20,857 bases of DNA, from contig DATJHO010000078.1 of assembly GCA_035493835.1 (NCBI GenBank), positions 1-20,857 on the forward strand, given 5' to 3'. Positions 1-7,553 of this stretch are shown here, one piece after another. Position numbers and translations under genes: made by a program. The notes below the pieces were generated by a model, which saw only the letters and a list, made by a program, of their open reading frames with translations, was not told where the DNA came from and did no database searches. Within the stretch, counting starts at the first letter, position 1. Each line of letters opens with the position of its first letter. This stretch comes from DASZTU01 sp035493835. GTDB lineage: Bacteria; Pseudomonadota; Alphaproteobacteria; Rhizobiales; Devosiaceae.

Positions 1-309
1 ATTATTTTTTCATCAAAGAACATTGCAACGTCCCCATCGGCCAATGCCGCGCTGTTAACGCTTTATCAACCATGAGAGATGGGGCCGGTCAAAGGAAGGT
101 GATCGTTAGTGTTAATTTGGGTGGTTCGGGTGTTGGCGCGAATTTCGCAAACCTCGTCCGAGCTCCATTGTCACCCCGGCGGAGGGCCGGGGGGCCAGCT
201 AGATGCCTCACCGCGCGCCGGCGGGTGTGGGGGGCGCTGGATGCCGGCCTGCGCGGCGGGACGGCGAGGGATGGGGTGGGGGTTCTTCAACGGCCTCAGC
301 CCGGCCCCC
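1..309. other. Gene-free left edge
   Basis: I see no credible gene here. The first ~110 bases are comparatively AT-rich and could be the upstream region of a gene lying to the left of the window. From about 165 to 300 the sequence becomes extremely GC-rich and contains a REP-like element, listed separately. The short open frames across it have no ribosome binding site and a composition typical of high-GC noise. Confidence 0.6.
168..275. repeat. REP-like GC-rich intergenic repeat
   Basis: A 7-bp stem CCCCGGC (174-180) / GCCGGGG (186-192) with a GGAGG loop is followed by a second dyad around 211-229 (CACC ... GGTG flanking a GC core) and a third GC-rich segment, GGATGCCGGCCTGCGCGGCG, near 239-258. 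The layout resembles the paired palindromic units found between genes in many alphaproteobacteria. It is degenerate (for example GGGGGG where a repeat would carry GGGT), so it looks like a decayed copy. It lies downstream of the HD hydrolase gene. Confidence 0.45.
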
Positions 310-918
310 TCACTCAGCGCTGACCAGCGCCTCGAACGCAGCGATAAAGCGGTCGTGGGCTTCGCGAGTGGGCCAGGGCCGGATCAGGGTTTCGAAGCGG
401 TCGAGGTCGAAGGCGGCAAGGCTGGGTTCGCCGAAAAAGGTCCGGCCCTCGGTGCGGGAGAAGCCGGCCAGTTCCACCGCCTCGAAGAAGGCTGCCTGCT
501 TGTCCGCGCGCTTGATTTGTTTGGCGAGGGCAGCCGGGGGATCGGCCGGCAGGGCGAAGCGCACGTGGACTGCGCCTTGCAGCCTATGCTCCACGTCCTT
601 GTAATTGCCGCCCATCGCCGCCTTGAAGGGCGAGATGATATCGCCCATGACATATTCGGGGGCGTCGTGCAGCAACGCGTAGAGGGCCTCGCGCGCGGTG
701 GCGCTAGGGTTGAGGGCGCGGAAAATTTCGAGCACCAGCACCGAATGCTGCGCCACCGAGAACGGATAGTCGCCCGAAGTCTGGCCGTTCCAGCGCGCCA
801 CGCGCGCGAGGCCGTGCGCGATATCCGAAATCTCGACGTCGAGCGGGGAGGGATCGAGAATATCGAGCCGCCGTCCCGACAGCATGCGCTGCCACGCCCT
901 GTTGCTCGCCTTCGCCAT
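310..918 (-). CDS. HD-domain phosphohydrolase (YfbR-like)
   Basis: A 202-aa soluble protein of the HD superfamily, which uses a metal centre to hydrolyse phosphomonoesters; E. coli YfbR, a 5'-deoxynucleotidase, is the best-known relative. The metal ligands are visible in order: H58 (AQHS), the H84-D85 pair (LLHDAPE) and D139 (KRADKQ). The N-terminal segment RMLSGRRLDILDP is typical of the alphaproteobacterial subgroup. The ATG at 918 is chosen because it begins the conserved MAKASNRAWQRM block; a GAGG lies about 11 bases upstream. The next gene upstream on the same strand is 262 bases away across a repeat mosaic, so it probably has its own transcript. The substrate is unknown; nucleotide salvage or clean-up is inferred. 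Confidence 0.87.
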   Translation of the reverse strand: MAKASNRAWQRMLSGRRLDILDPSPLDVEISDIAHGLARVARWNGQTSGDYPFSVAQHSVLVLEIFRALNPSATAREALYALLHDAPEYVMGDIISPFKAAMGGNYKDVEHRLQGAVHVRFALPADPPAALAKQIKRADKQAAFFEAVELAGFSRTEGRTFFGEPSLAAFDLDRFETLIRPWPTREAHDRFIAAFEALVSAE

Positions 919-942
919 CGTGTTTCGGCCCTCGTGGTTTGA

Positions 943-1158
943 CTCATCCTGAGCTTGTCGAAGGACGATGGCCCGAACCTAGGTGGGCGGGCTCGATTCG
1001 ACAAACTGTGGTGAGGGCGGGGCCCAGTCCCGAACGTGAGCCATCCACCTGACTTCAAGCGGATGTGAGGTTTGCCGTCCGAAAGCCCTCATGGCGAGCC
1101 TGTCGAACCACGGGGGCGGCCATCCGGAGACCTCGTCCTTCGACAAGCTCAGGATGAG
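943..1158. repeat. Mosaic of inverted intergenic repeats
   Basis: A perfect 26-bp inverted pair bounds the element: 943-968 and 1133-1158, core TCCTTCGACAAGCTCAGGAT. Inside lies a second, related and more diverged pair: GATTCGACAAACTGTGGTGAG at about 995-1014 and, in opposite orientation, CTCATGGCGAGCCTGTCGAA at 1088-1107. Families of this form occur in many alphaproteobacterial intergenic regions. On RNA, the outer arms would make a long hairpin that could act as a terminator or stabiliser between the YgfZ-like gene and the HD hydrolase gene. No coding sequence is supported between 919 and 1180. Confidence 0.8.
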
Positions 1159-1180
1159 GTCTTGTGCGCATGGCAGTTGT

Positions 1181-2032
1181 CTACGCTTCGGCGATGACTT
1201 CGCCGAACTTGTAGGTTGCCCATTCCGGCAGGGTGAGATTGACCGGCAGGCCGCCGACCGTGGGAGGAATACCCTCCTCGATCCGGTCCAGCCGGACGAT
1301 CGCCACGGCTTTTCCCTCGACCGGCGTGCCGATGGTGCCCGCCTCGCGCTCGCCCACGAGCAAAGGCGCGCCGGCCGCGGCGCCATCGGGGATGCCGTCG
1401 ACGACTACCGGCCGGCGCCGCGCGGTGCCGCGGTGCTGCATGCGGGAGACGACTTCCTGGCCGATGAAGCAGCCCTTCTTGAAATCTATGCCGCCGAGGA
1501 GATCCAGGCCGATATCGTGCGCAAACATCTCGTTGACGCCGAAATCGGCGCCGAATTCGGCGACGCCCGCCGCGATCTTGGCGGTGTAGTAGGCCTCGTT
1601 CGGCTCGGCTTCCGGCGACGCCGGGGCCTCGATATCCTCGTGCCGAACGAGATAGCGCGTCCCGAGAGTCGGGGCCCGCTCATCGCGATAGGCGATGATG
1701 GCGCGGGCCGGCCCGTCAACGTCGGGCGACCAGATCACCGCGAGGGATGGGTCGTGCTCGATATCGACCTTGGCGCGCAGGCGATAGAGCTTCATGCGCT
1801 TGATGAAATCGGCAACCACGGCGGCATCGAGATCGAACCAGAAGGCGCCGTCGGCCTCGGTGACCAGCCCCTCGGCCTGCACCTTGCCTTGCGGGCTCAG
1901 CAGGGCGAACCAGCGGCCGCGGCCCGGCAATTCGTCATCGAAGCGGCAGGTGAGCGTATCGTTCAATAGCCTATGGGCGTCGTCACCCGCGGCCCGCACG
2001 ATGCTTCGCGCGTGAAGGTGGTATCTGGCCAT
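1181..2032 (-). CDS. ygfZ: YgfZ/GcvT-like folate-binding protein
   Basis: A 283-aa protein of the YgfZ (COG0354, IbaG/Iba57-related) family, structurally like the T-protein of the glycine cleavage system. Members bind tetrahydrofolate and support assembly or repair of certain iron-sulfur enzymes. The family signature K-G-C-[FY]-x-G-Q-E is intact at residues 186-193 (KGCFIGQE), followed by R197, and includes the invariant C188. Length is normal for the alphaproteobacterial members. The start at 2032 has a good AGGAG 7 bases upstream and begins the typical MARYHLHARSIVRAAGDDA block. The 92-aa gene lies 98 bases upstream on the same strand, and the two may be co-transcribed. Confidence 0.92.
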   Translation of the reverse strand: MARYHLHARSIVRAAGDDAHRLLNDTLTCRFDDELPGRGRWFALLSPQGKVQAEGLVTEADGAFWFDLDAAVVADFIKRMKLYRLRAKVDIEHDPSLAVIWSPDVDGPARAIIAYRDERAPTLGTRYLVRHEDIEAPASPEAEPNEAYYTAKIAAGVAEFGADFGVNEMFAHDIGLDLLGGIDFKKGCFIGQEVVSRMQHRGTARRRPVVVDGIPDGAAAGAPLLVGEREAGTIGTPVEGKAVAIVRLDRIEEGIPPTVGGLPVNLTLPEWATYKFGEVIAEA

Positions 2033-2130
2033 GATCCGCTCCTGCCCCGGAGGCGCGCAACTACGCCCTATCGCATGAAGGATATGGCGGAGCGCGGCGT
2101 GATGTTCAAGCGCGCCGCGCCGGGGCGGCG

Positions 2131-2409
2131 TTACTGGACGGTGCGTTCGAGATTGTATTCGCCGGAGCGAATGCGGTCGGGCAGCGCCGCAATCAGGTCG
2201 GCGGTCGCATCTTCGCCATAGGCGCGGACCAGCGTTGCCAGCGCGGCGAACAGCGAGGCGTGCGCCAGGGCCTGCGTTTCGACGCCATCTTCCTCGGCAT
2301 TGTTCCAGGCCTCGGCGAGATATTCGAGCGCGATCTGGCGCTCTTCCGCATCGCCCTCGGCGAAGCGTTCCATGATGGTGGCGGTGAAAATGGCTTTGCT
2401 CCCGGTCAT
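2131..2409 (-). CDS. Conserved-type hypothetical protein, 92 aa
   Basis: A small acidic, helix-rich protein with no signal peptide, no membrane segment and no motif I can tie to a function. The sequence ATIMERFAEGDAEERQIALEYLAEAWNNAEEDGVE is alanine- and glutamate-rich, with even spacing of hydrophobic residues as in a small helical bundle. ATG at 2409 is the first start in frame, but the ribosome binding site is weak. It shares orientation with the YgfZ-like gene downstream (98-base gap). A 14-bp palindrome sits about 100 bases upstream. I believe it is real because codon use is good and no better frame covers this interval, but I assign no function. Confidence 0.7.
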   Translation of the reverse strand: MTGSKAIFTATIMERFAEGDAEERQIALEYLAEAWNNAEEDGVETQALAHASLFAALATLVRAYGEDATADLIAALPDRIRSGEYNLERTVQ

Positions 2410-2510
2410 GAAGCTTTGGTTAGCATGCTCGATAGGCGACGGCTTCCGGGAAGTGACCTAAAGGTTAACGTCCCGTCAGCGATCCAACCTAGCGCATTCA
2501 GGAAAAATTA

Positions 2511-2524
2511 GGAAACCGGTTTCC
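2511..2524. promoter_or_regulatory. Palindrome GGAAACCGGTTTCC, LacI-type operator candidate
   Basis: A perfect 14-bp palindrome in the 200-base gap between the 92-aa gene (starts 2409, minus strand) and the TIGR02301 gene (ends 2610). Its central 12 bases, GAAACCGGTTTC, are identical to the core of the twin sites in front of the LacI-type gene at 12557-12584. It may bind the same or a related regulator. Its position, about 100 bases before the 92-aa start, suits an upstream regulatory site, but no promoter is recognisable beside it. Confidence 0.5.
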
Positions 2525-2609
2525 CGCTGCTGGGGCTTAACCCCCGATCAAATTTGCCCAGCGCGGCGTTTTGGGCACATTTTTTCGGCCAATTGGGGCG
2601 GTTCAGCCC

Positions 2610-2975
2610 TTATTCGGCGTAGTGGGCGTGGATATCGCGGGCGGTCTTTTCGGCGTCGGTGATCAGGCGCGTCATCGCCGTGTGCGCCGAAGCGGTACAC
2701 TCGCGATAGAGTCGGGCATAGGCCTGATAGCCGTCGTTGAAGGCGCCGGCGAGTCGCTGCCGGCGGTCATTGTCGGGATTGTCGGAGGCAATCAGCTCCG
2801 ACATTTCGATTCGCCAATCCTTGCCGCCGGGCTGGCACAGCGGGGTGAGGAAATAGAGGCTCCCCATCAGCTGGCTCAGATGCTCGAGTTGCGGCTCATA
2901 GAGCGGATCGACGGCAAGTGCCGGCGTGCCGAGGCCGGCGAGGCAAAGGGCCAACACGAAGCGCAGCTTTTTCAT
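2610..2975 (-). CDS. TIGR02301 family exported protein
   Basis: A 121-aa secreted protein of a small family found in Hyphomicrobiales. The N-terminus MKKLRFVLALCLAGLGTPALA is a clear Sec signal peptide with a likely cut after ALA at residue 21. The mature part carries the family pattern LSQLMGSLYFLTPLCQ (about 33-48), W54, and a C-terminal half with FNDGYQAYARLYRECT and DAEKTARDIH. Two cysteines (about 47 and 93) could form a periplasmic disulfide. The reading frame stays open much further upstream, but ATG at 2975 is chosen because it starts the signal peptide and the upstream part is antisense-like noise. The molecular function is unknown. Confidence 0.85.
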   Translation of the reverse strand: MKKLRFVLALCLAGLGTPALAVDPLYEPQLEHLSQLMGSLYFLTPLCQPGGKDWRIEMSELIASDNPDNDRRQRLAGAFNDGYQAYARLYRECTASAHTAMTRLITDAEKTARDIHAHYAE

Positions 2976-3016
2976 GCCGACATGGGTAGGCGAGGCGCGC
3001 GGAAATTCCAAGGCAC

Positions 3017-3046
3017 TTGCGAGCGGGGCCGTCGCCCTGCTCGCAA
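3017..3046 (-). terminator. Hairpin after CocE/NonD hydrolase gene
   Basis: An 8-bp perfect stem, TTGCGAGC (3017-3024) / GCTCGCAA (3039-3046), is capped by an inner GGGC/GCCC stem and lies 16 bases past the stop codon of the hydrolase gene. On the minus strand it is not followed by a T-run, so it is not a canonical intrinsic terminator. It could protect the 3' end of the long transporter transcript or mark a Rho-dependent end. Confidence 0.45.
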
Positions 3047-3061
3047 CTAGAAAGCCGCGGC

Positions 3062-4933
3062 TCAGGCCTTCAGGACCGACAGCCGCAGCCATGAGCTTCG
3101 CGTGGCGTCGCAGAACACCGTGTTGCGGGCGATGATTCGGGTCCGATCCTGGCCTTCGGGGCCGCCGGTGTTCGGATTGACGTCGAATTTTGGAAAATTG
3201 CTCGATGAGACGTCGAGCCGGATGCGATGGCCCTTCTTGAACAAATTGGCCGTTGCGAAGGGCTCGATGGTGATGGGGAAGATCTCGCCCGCTTCGATCG
3301 GGGCCGGCGCCTTGAAGGAGTGCCGATACCGGCAGCGAAAGATTCCGTCCGTCACGTTCAGGGCGAAGCCGCGTGGCCATTCCTCGCTCGGTGGATAGAC
3401 ATCGACGAGCTTGGCGGTGAAGTCGGTGTCGAGCGCGCTCGAGGCGACCCACAATTCGATGGTCACCGGCCCCACGACCGCGAGGTCCTGTTCAAGCGGC
3501 TCGGTCTCGAAGGACAGCACGTCGAGGCGCGCGGAGAGCGGCAGCCCGGTATCCTCGCAGCCGAAGAAGCGGGCGGTTTCGCGCTGGTCGTAACCGCCAC
3601 CCTCGAACACCGGCTGGCCGCTGGTGAGCGATCCGCCAATGGTCGGTACGGGATGGGCGGGATCGAAATCGTAGGAGACGGGCGCCGCTGCCTCGTCCGG
3701 CTCGCTCGGCCGAAGCCTGCCGTCATTGTGGAGGTAAAGCGCCAGCGCCTGGGATTCGGCGGGCGGCCACGCCTCCGCGCTGAGCCATTTGCCGCCATGG
3801 TCGAGCCTGCCGGTGCGGAGCCGGTTGCCGCTGCCGCCGCCCATGAGAAAGTACCGGACCATGGGGGCGGTGCCGTTCTCCTGGCCTAGCAGCCAGCGGT
3901 TGAACCATTCGATGCGGAAATCGAGCCAGTTCGGCGCGACATTGCCGTCGAACGCGGCAGCCGAGCCGAAATCGGTGTCGCCGGAAAAGAGGGCGTTTCG
4001 ATTGCCGTGGGTCCACGGTCCCATGACCAGCGTCAGGGGCCGCTTTCCATTTCGCGACAGGCCCGCGAAGTTCTCAAGGGTCGTCCGCACATAGACGTCG
4101 TACCAGCTCGACATCAGCGCGATCGGAATGTCGGGGATGGTGTCGTAGGATTCGGCTGCATAAATGCCGTTCTGCTTCCAGTAATCGTCGAAGCTGCCGC
4201 GACGCCACTGGTCCAGCAGGTAGTTCTCGTAGTCGGGCAGCCAGCGTACCGGGGAGCGCCCCTCGCTCCACGGCATGACCTTGAACCATTCGCGCACGTT
4301 TTCGGCCTCGAGCGCCCTCAGCACATTGGGGTCGGCCGCGGCCTCGCGGCTTTCCTGGGCCTGCTTGAAGGCCCAGGTCGCCTGCTTCAGCTCGAACGCG
4401 CCGCCCTGCCGGATGCCGCAGGTGAAGGCATTCGAGAACCCCCCCGAATCGAGCACCATGCAGGCGAGCCCCGGCGGATTGAGGCAGGCCAGGGCAAGCT
4501 GGGTATGGGCGGCATAGGATAGGCCCATCGTGCCGATCCGGCCATTGCACCAGGGCTGATCCATGATCCAGGTCATGGTATCGTAGCCGTCCGCACCATC
4601 CGAGACGTATTTGGCAAAGACGCCCTCCGACCGATAGCGGCCGCGGCAATCCTGATAGACCACGGCATAGCCGTGGAGCACCAGGCGGGCTGCTACCTCT
4701 GCCCGCGACATCGGGCCGGGCATGCCCAGCTCAATTTCCGCGCGCGATGGCAAGGCCTTGCCATAGGGGGTGCGCTCCAGCACCACCGGCAGGGCCGACG
4801 CAACGCCTGCCGCCTCCGGCAGGTAGATGTCGGTTGCCAGCTGGATGCCGTCACGCATCGTTACCATCACGTCCCGGAGGACGATCATCCCCGGCACCAC
4901 GAGTTCGGGTTGCATAGTCAAAGTCGCATCCAT
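3062..4933 (-). CDS. CocE/NonD family serine hydrolase
   Basis: A 623-aa hydrolase of the CocE/NonD (X-Pro dipeptidyl-peptidase S15-like) family, whose members cleave esters or amides, including X-Pro peptides, cocaine and beta-lactam side chains. The putative triad is visible: S139 in GLSYAA, D279 in SSWYDVY and H309 in GPWTHGN. The N-terminal alpha/beta domain starts with VTMRDGIQLATDIYLPE. The C-terminal ~200 residues form the family jelly-roll (GPVTIELWVASSALDTDFTAKLVDVYP, FNKGHRIRLDVSSSNFP-like). There is no signal peptide, so it should be cytoplasmic. It is the last gene of the peptide-type transporter operon, starting 15 bases after the binding-protein stop, so it probably processes the imported compound. 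The substrate cannot be read from the sequence. Confidence 0.92.
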   Translation of the reverse strand: MDATLTMQPELVVPGMIVLRDVMVTMRDGIQLATDIYLPEAAGVASALPVVLERTPYGKALPSRAEIELGMPGPMSRAEVAARLVLHGYAVVYQDCRGRYRSEGVFAKYVSDGADGYDTMTWIMDQPWCNGRIGTMGLSYAAHTQLALACLNPPGLACMVLDSGGFSNAFTCGIRQGGAFELKQATWAFKQAQESREAAADPNVLRALEAENVREWFKVMPWSEGRSPVRWLPDYENYLLDQWRRGSFDDYWKQNGIYAAESYDTIPDIPIALMSSWYDVYVRTTLENFAGLSRNGKRPLTLVMGPWTHGNRNALFSGDTDFGSAAAFDGNVAPNWLDFRIEWFNRWLLGQENGTAPMVRYFLMGGGSGNRLRTGRLDHGGKWLSAEAWPPAESQALALYLHNDGRLRPSEPDEAAAPVSYDFDPAHPVPTIGGSLTSGQPVFEGGGYDQRETARFFGCEDTGLPLSARLDVLSFETEPLEQDLAVVGPVTIELWVASSALDTDFTAKLVDVYPPSEEWPRGFALNVTDGIFRCRYRHSFKAPAPIEAGEIFPITIEPFATANLFKKGHRIRLDVSSSNFPKFDVNPNTGGPEGQDRTRIIARNTVFCDATRSSWLRLSVLKA

Positions 4934-4948
4934 GGCCGGGGCATCGTC

Positions 4949-6526
4949 CTATTGCGCGGGGTGAGCCGACATGGCGAGCGTGTCGCCGGCAACGTTGGGG
5001 TCGTAGTCGATGCTCCTCTTGCTGGCCCAGATATTTTGCGGGAAGTAGAGCGGCACCACCGCATAGTCGCTGAAGGCAATGTCCGCCGCCTTCGCCAGCA
5101 GTTCGCCGCGCTTTTCGGGGTCGAACTCCGCGCTGGCCGTGCGCATCGCCGCATCATAGGCGGGATTGGAATAGCGCATGCGGTTGAACGAGCCGGTGCC
5201 CGCGGCCTTGTCGTAGGTCATCAGCACGTTGGTCATGGCCGGCATGGAGCTCGGGGTGGTGGTGCCGAAGCGGAAGATAAAGGCGGAGAAGGCCTGCTTG
5301 CCGGCATTGCCGACATAGACGTTGAAGGGCTGGGTGACGACGCCGTTGATCTTGAGCCCGCCGCGGGAAAAGAGCTGGCCGAGCGCCTGGGCGGTGTCGG
5401 AATCGCCGGCGAGATCGCTCGCCGCATCGATCGTCAGCCCGAAGCCATTGGGAAAGCCGGCATCGGCAAGGAGTTTTTTGGCCGCGGCAGGATCATAGGG
5501 ATCGGGCTTCAGCGCGTCGGAATGGCCGATGATGCCATCGGGGACCATTTGGGCGGCCGGCACGGCGGCGCCGTTGAAGATGCGGTCGGCGATCAGCTGG
5601 CGGTTGACCATCAGCGACATGGCCTTGCGCACACGGACGTCCTTGAGCGGGTTATGCTCCAGTGGCTTGCCGTCGGCGCCGACGATGAACGGGCTCGCGT
5701 CACGGGCGGTGTCGAGCGCGAGATAGATGAGATTGGCGGAAGGCATCTCATGCAGGGTGATATCGCTGATCCCCTTGAGGGCAGCGAGATCGGCGGGCGG
5801 CACATTGTCGATGAGGTCGACGCCGCCCGAGCGAAGCGCCGCCTCGCGGGCCGCCGCGTTCGACATCAGCTTGATGGTGACGTTGTCATAGGCCGGCTTG
5901 GGGCCCCAGTAATCGTCGTTGCGCTGGAGCACGACCTGGTTGCCAGGCGCCCAGCTGACGAATTTGTAAGGGCCGGTGCCGATGGCGGCCCTGCCGCTAT
6001 TGAAGTCGGCACTGGTCGCGCCTTCCGCCGCCTTCTTCGAGACGATGTAGACGGTGCCGGCCAAGTCCACGAACAGCGGCGTCGGGGTCTTGGTGGTGAA
6101 CTTGATGGTCAGCGGGTCGACGATGTCCATCTTGTCAATGAACGAGACGTTGGAGGTGAAGGGCGCCGGGCTGTTGGGGATCTTGCTGACGCGCTGGAAG
6201 GAAAAGACCACGTCATCAGCGGTGAAGGGCGATCCGTCCTGGAACTTTACCCCGGGGCGGAGCTTGACGATCCAGGTATTGGGGTCGGGATTGGTCCAGG
6301 AGAGGGCAAGGCCCGGATGGATCTGCAACTTTGCGTCCAGCGTCACCAGCCGGTCGAAGATGTGCTCCGCGATCCCCTGGTTGCTGGCGGTGCGGGAGAA
6401 TTGAGGATCGATCGACTGGGGCTCGGTCGAGCTGCCGATGACCAGATCGGCGGCCAAGGCGCTTGCCGTGCCCCCCATCAACGTCACCAGGGTAGCTGCG
6501 ATCGCAGTCCGAAATGCCTTATGCAC
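4949..6526 (-). CDS. ABC transporter substrate-binding protein, family 5 (dipeptide/oligopeptide type)
   Basis: A periplasmic solute receptor of the DppA/OppA (SBP_bac_5) class, 525 aa, about the normal length. The chosen start is GTG at 6526, because AAGGAG lies 9 bases upstream and it gives a clean signal peptide VHKAFRTAIAATLVTLMGGTASALA; an upstream ATG would add 13 charged and polar residues. The mature protein begins ADLVIGSSTEPQSIDPQFSRT. It carries the family block IHPGLALSWTNPDPNTWIVKLRPGVKFQDGSPFTADDVVFSFQR near residues 85-130. There is no lipobox cysteine, so it is soluble. It sits after the second ATPase gene and before the hydrolase gene, the fifth gene of the operon. The ligand is probably peptide-like but not proven. 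Confidence 0.93.
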   Translation of the reverse strand: MHKAFRTAIAATLVTLMGGTASALAADLVIGSSTEPQSIDPQFSRTASNQGIAEHIFDRLVTLDAKLQIHPGLALSWTNPDPNTWIVKLRPGVKFQDGSPFTADDVVFSFQRVSKIPNSPAPFTSNVSFIDKMDIVDPLTIKFTTKTPTPLFVDLAGTVYIVSKKAAEGATSADFNSGRAAIGTGPYKFVSWAPGNQVVLQRNDDYWGPKPAYDNVTIKLMSNAAAREAALRSGGVDLIDNVPPADLAALKGISDITLHEMPSANLIYLALDTARDASPFIVGADGKPLEHNPLKDVRVRKAMSLMVNRQLIADRIFNGAAVPAAQMVPDGIIGHSDALKPDPYDPAAAKKLLADAGFPNGFGLTIDAASDLAGDSDTAQALGQLFSRGGLKINGVVTQPFNVYVGNAGKQAFSAFIFRFGTTTPSSMPAMTNVLMTYDKAAGTGSFNRMRYSNPAYDAAMRTASAEFDPEKRGELLAKAADIAFSDYAVVPLYFPQNIWASKRSIDYDPNVAGDTLAMSAHPAQ

Positions 6527-6545
6527 TGGGGGATCTCCTTGAAAT

Positions 6546-7553
6546 TCAGCTGGGTTGCAATTCATTGAGGTGGCAGGCGGACCAATGCGCGGGAGCGATC
6601 TCGCGGAGCATCGGACGCTCGCTTCGGCAACGGGCGAAAGCCTTTGGGCAGCGTGGGTGGAAGTGGCACCCGGTGGGCGGATTGACGGGCGAGGGAATTT
6701 CGCCGCTGATGGGGTGGAAAGACCGGCGGCGCTGGCCGAGCGTCGGCATCTCGGCGATCAGCGCCACGGTATAGGGATGGTTGGGCGCGGCAAAAAATTC
6801 CTCGGCCGGCGCGGTCTCGACGATCCGGCCCAGATACATGATGGCGACGCGATCGGAGATGTGTTTGACGACGCCCAGATCATGGCTGATGAACAAATAG
6901 GTGAGCCCCAGCTCGTCCCTCAACTGCATGAAGAGGTTGAGGATCTGGGCCTGGATCGAGACGTCGAGCGCCGATACGGATTCATCGCAGACGAGGAATT
7001 TCGGACGGACGGCGAGGGCCCGCGCGATACCGATCCGCTGCCGCTGGCCGCCAGAAAACTGGTGCGGATAGCGCTGCGCATAGCTGCGGTCGAGCCCCAC
7101 CCGGTCGAGGAGAGCGCCGACGGTTTCGCCGATGTCGCGGCGGCTGACGAGGCCATGGGCGACGGGGGCCTCGCCGATGATGCTGGCCACGATCTTGCGT
7201 GGATTGAGCGAGGACATCGGGTCCTGGAAGATCATCTGCGTCGCTAGCCGCGCCGCCTTGGCCTGGGCGGAATCAAGGGTGGCGAGGTCCCGCCCCTCCC
7301 ACTCCACGGTGCCTTCCGATAGCGGGAGGATCCCGGCGAGCATCCGGCCGAGCGTCGACTTGCCGCAGCCGGATTCGCCAACGAGGCCCACCACTTCGCC
7401 CGGATTTATGGCCAGCGACACGCCGTCGACCGCGTGAACCACCCGCTCCTTGATTCCGGCCCCAAGAGTATTGGCGATCCGCTCGGCGACGTCGAGTTTG
7501 CGCGCGAACCGGCGCGAGACGTTGTTTGCCGCGATCACGGGGGCGTCGGTCAT
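6546..7553 (-). CDS. Dipeptide/oligopeptide ABC transporter ATPase (DppF-like)
   Basis: A 335-aa nucleotide-binding subunit. Walker A is GESGCGKS (59-66), the Q-loop is Q110, the signature is FSGGQRQR (166-173), and Walker B is FLVCDE (186-191), here followed by S where many relatives have P. The H-switch lies in ISHDLGVV. The C-terminal oligopeptide-type extension is present, with cysteines in CHFHPRCP and a later CRSERP, as in OppF/DppF. The start at 7553 is chosen because it overlaps the stop of the upstream ATPase gene by 4 bases (ATGA), a sign of translational coupling; an ATG 39 bases upstream lies inside that gene. Confidence 0.94.
   Translation of the reverse strand: MTDAPVIAANNVSRRFARKLDVAERIANTLGAGIKERVVHAVDGVSLAINPGEVVGLVGESGCGKSTLGRMLAGILPLSEGTVEWEGRDLATLDSAQAKAARLATQMIFQDPMSSLNPRKIVASIIGEAPVAHGLVSRRDIGETVGALLDRVGLDRSYAQRYPHQFSGGQRQRIGIARALAVRPKFLVCDESVSALDVSIQAQILNLFMQLRDELGLTYLFISHDLGVVKHISDRVAIMYLGRIVETAPAEEFFAAPNHPYTVALIAEMPTLGQRRRSFHPISGEIPSPVNPPTGCHFHPRCPKAFARCRSERPMLREIAPAHWSACHLNELQPS

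Noticed and set aside
2553..2587. Hairpin TGCCCA/TGGGCA followed by six T on the plus strand as a terminator
   Set aside because: No plus-strand gene ends here, the loop is long (11 bases), and on the minus strand, where genes run, no T-run follows.
4673..6568. A 631-codon plus-strand open frame
   Set aside because: It is the antisense shadow of the family-5 binding protein and hydrolase genes in high-GC DNA; its translation is low-complexity and recognisable motifs are all on the other strand.
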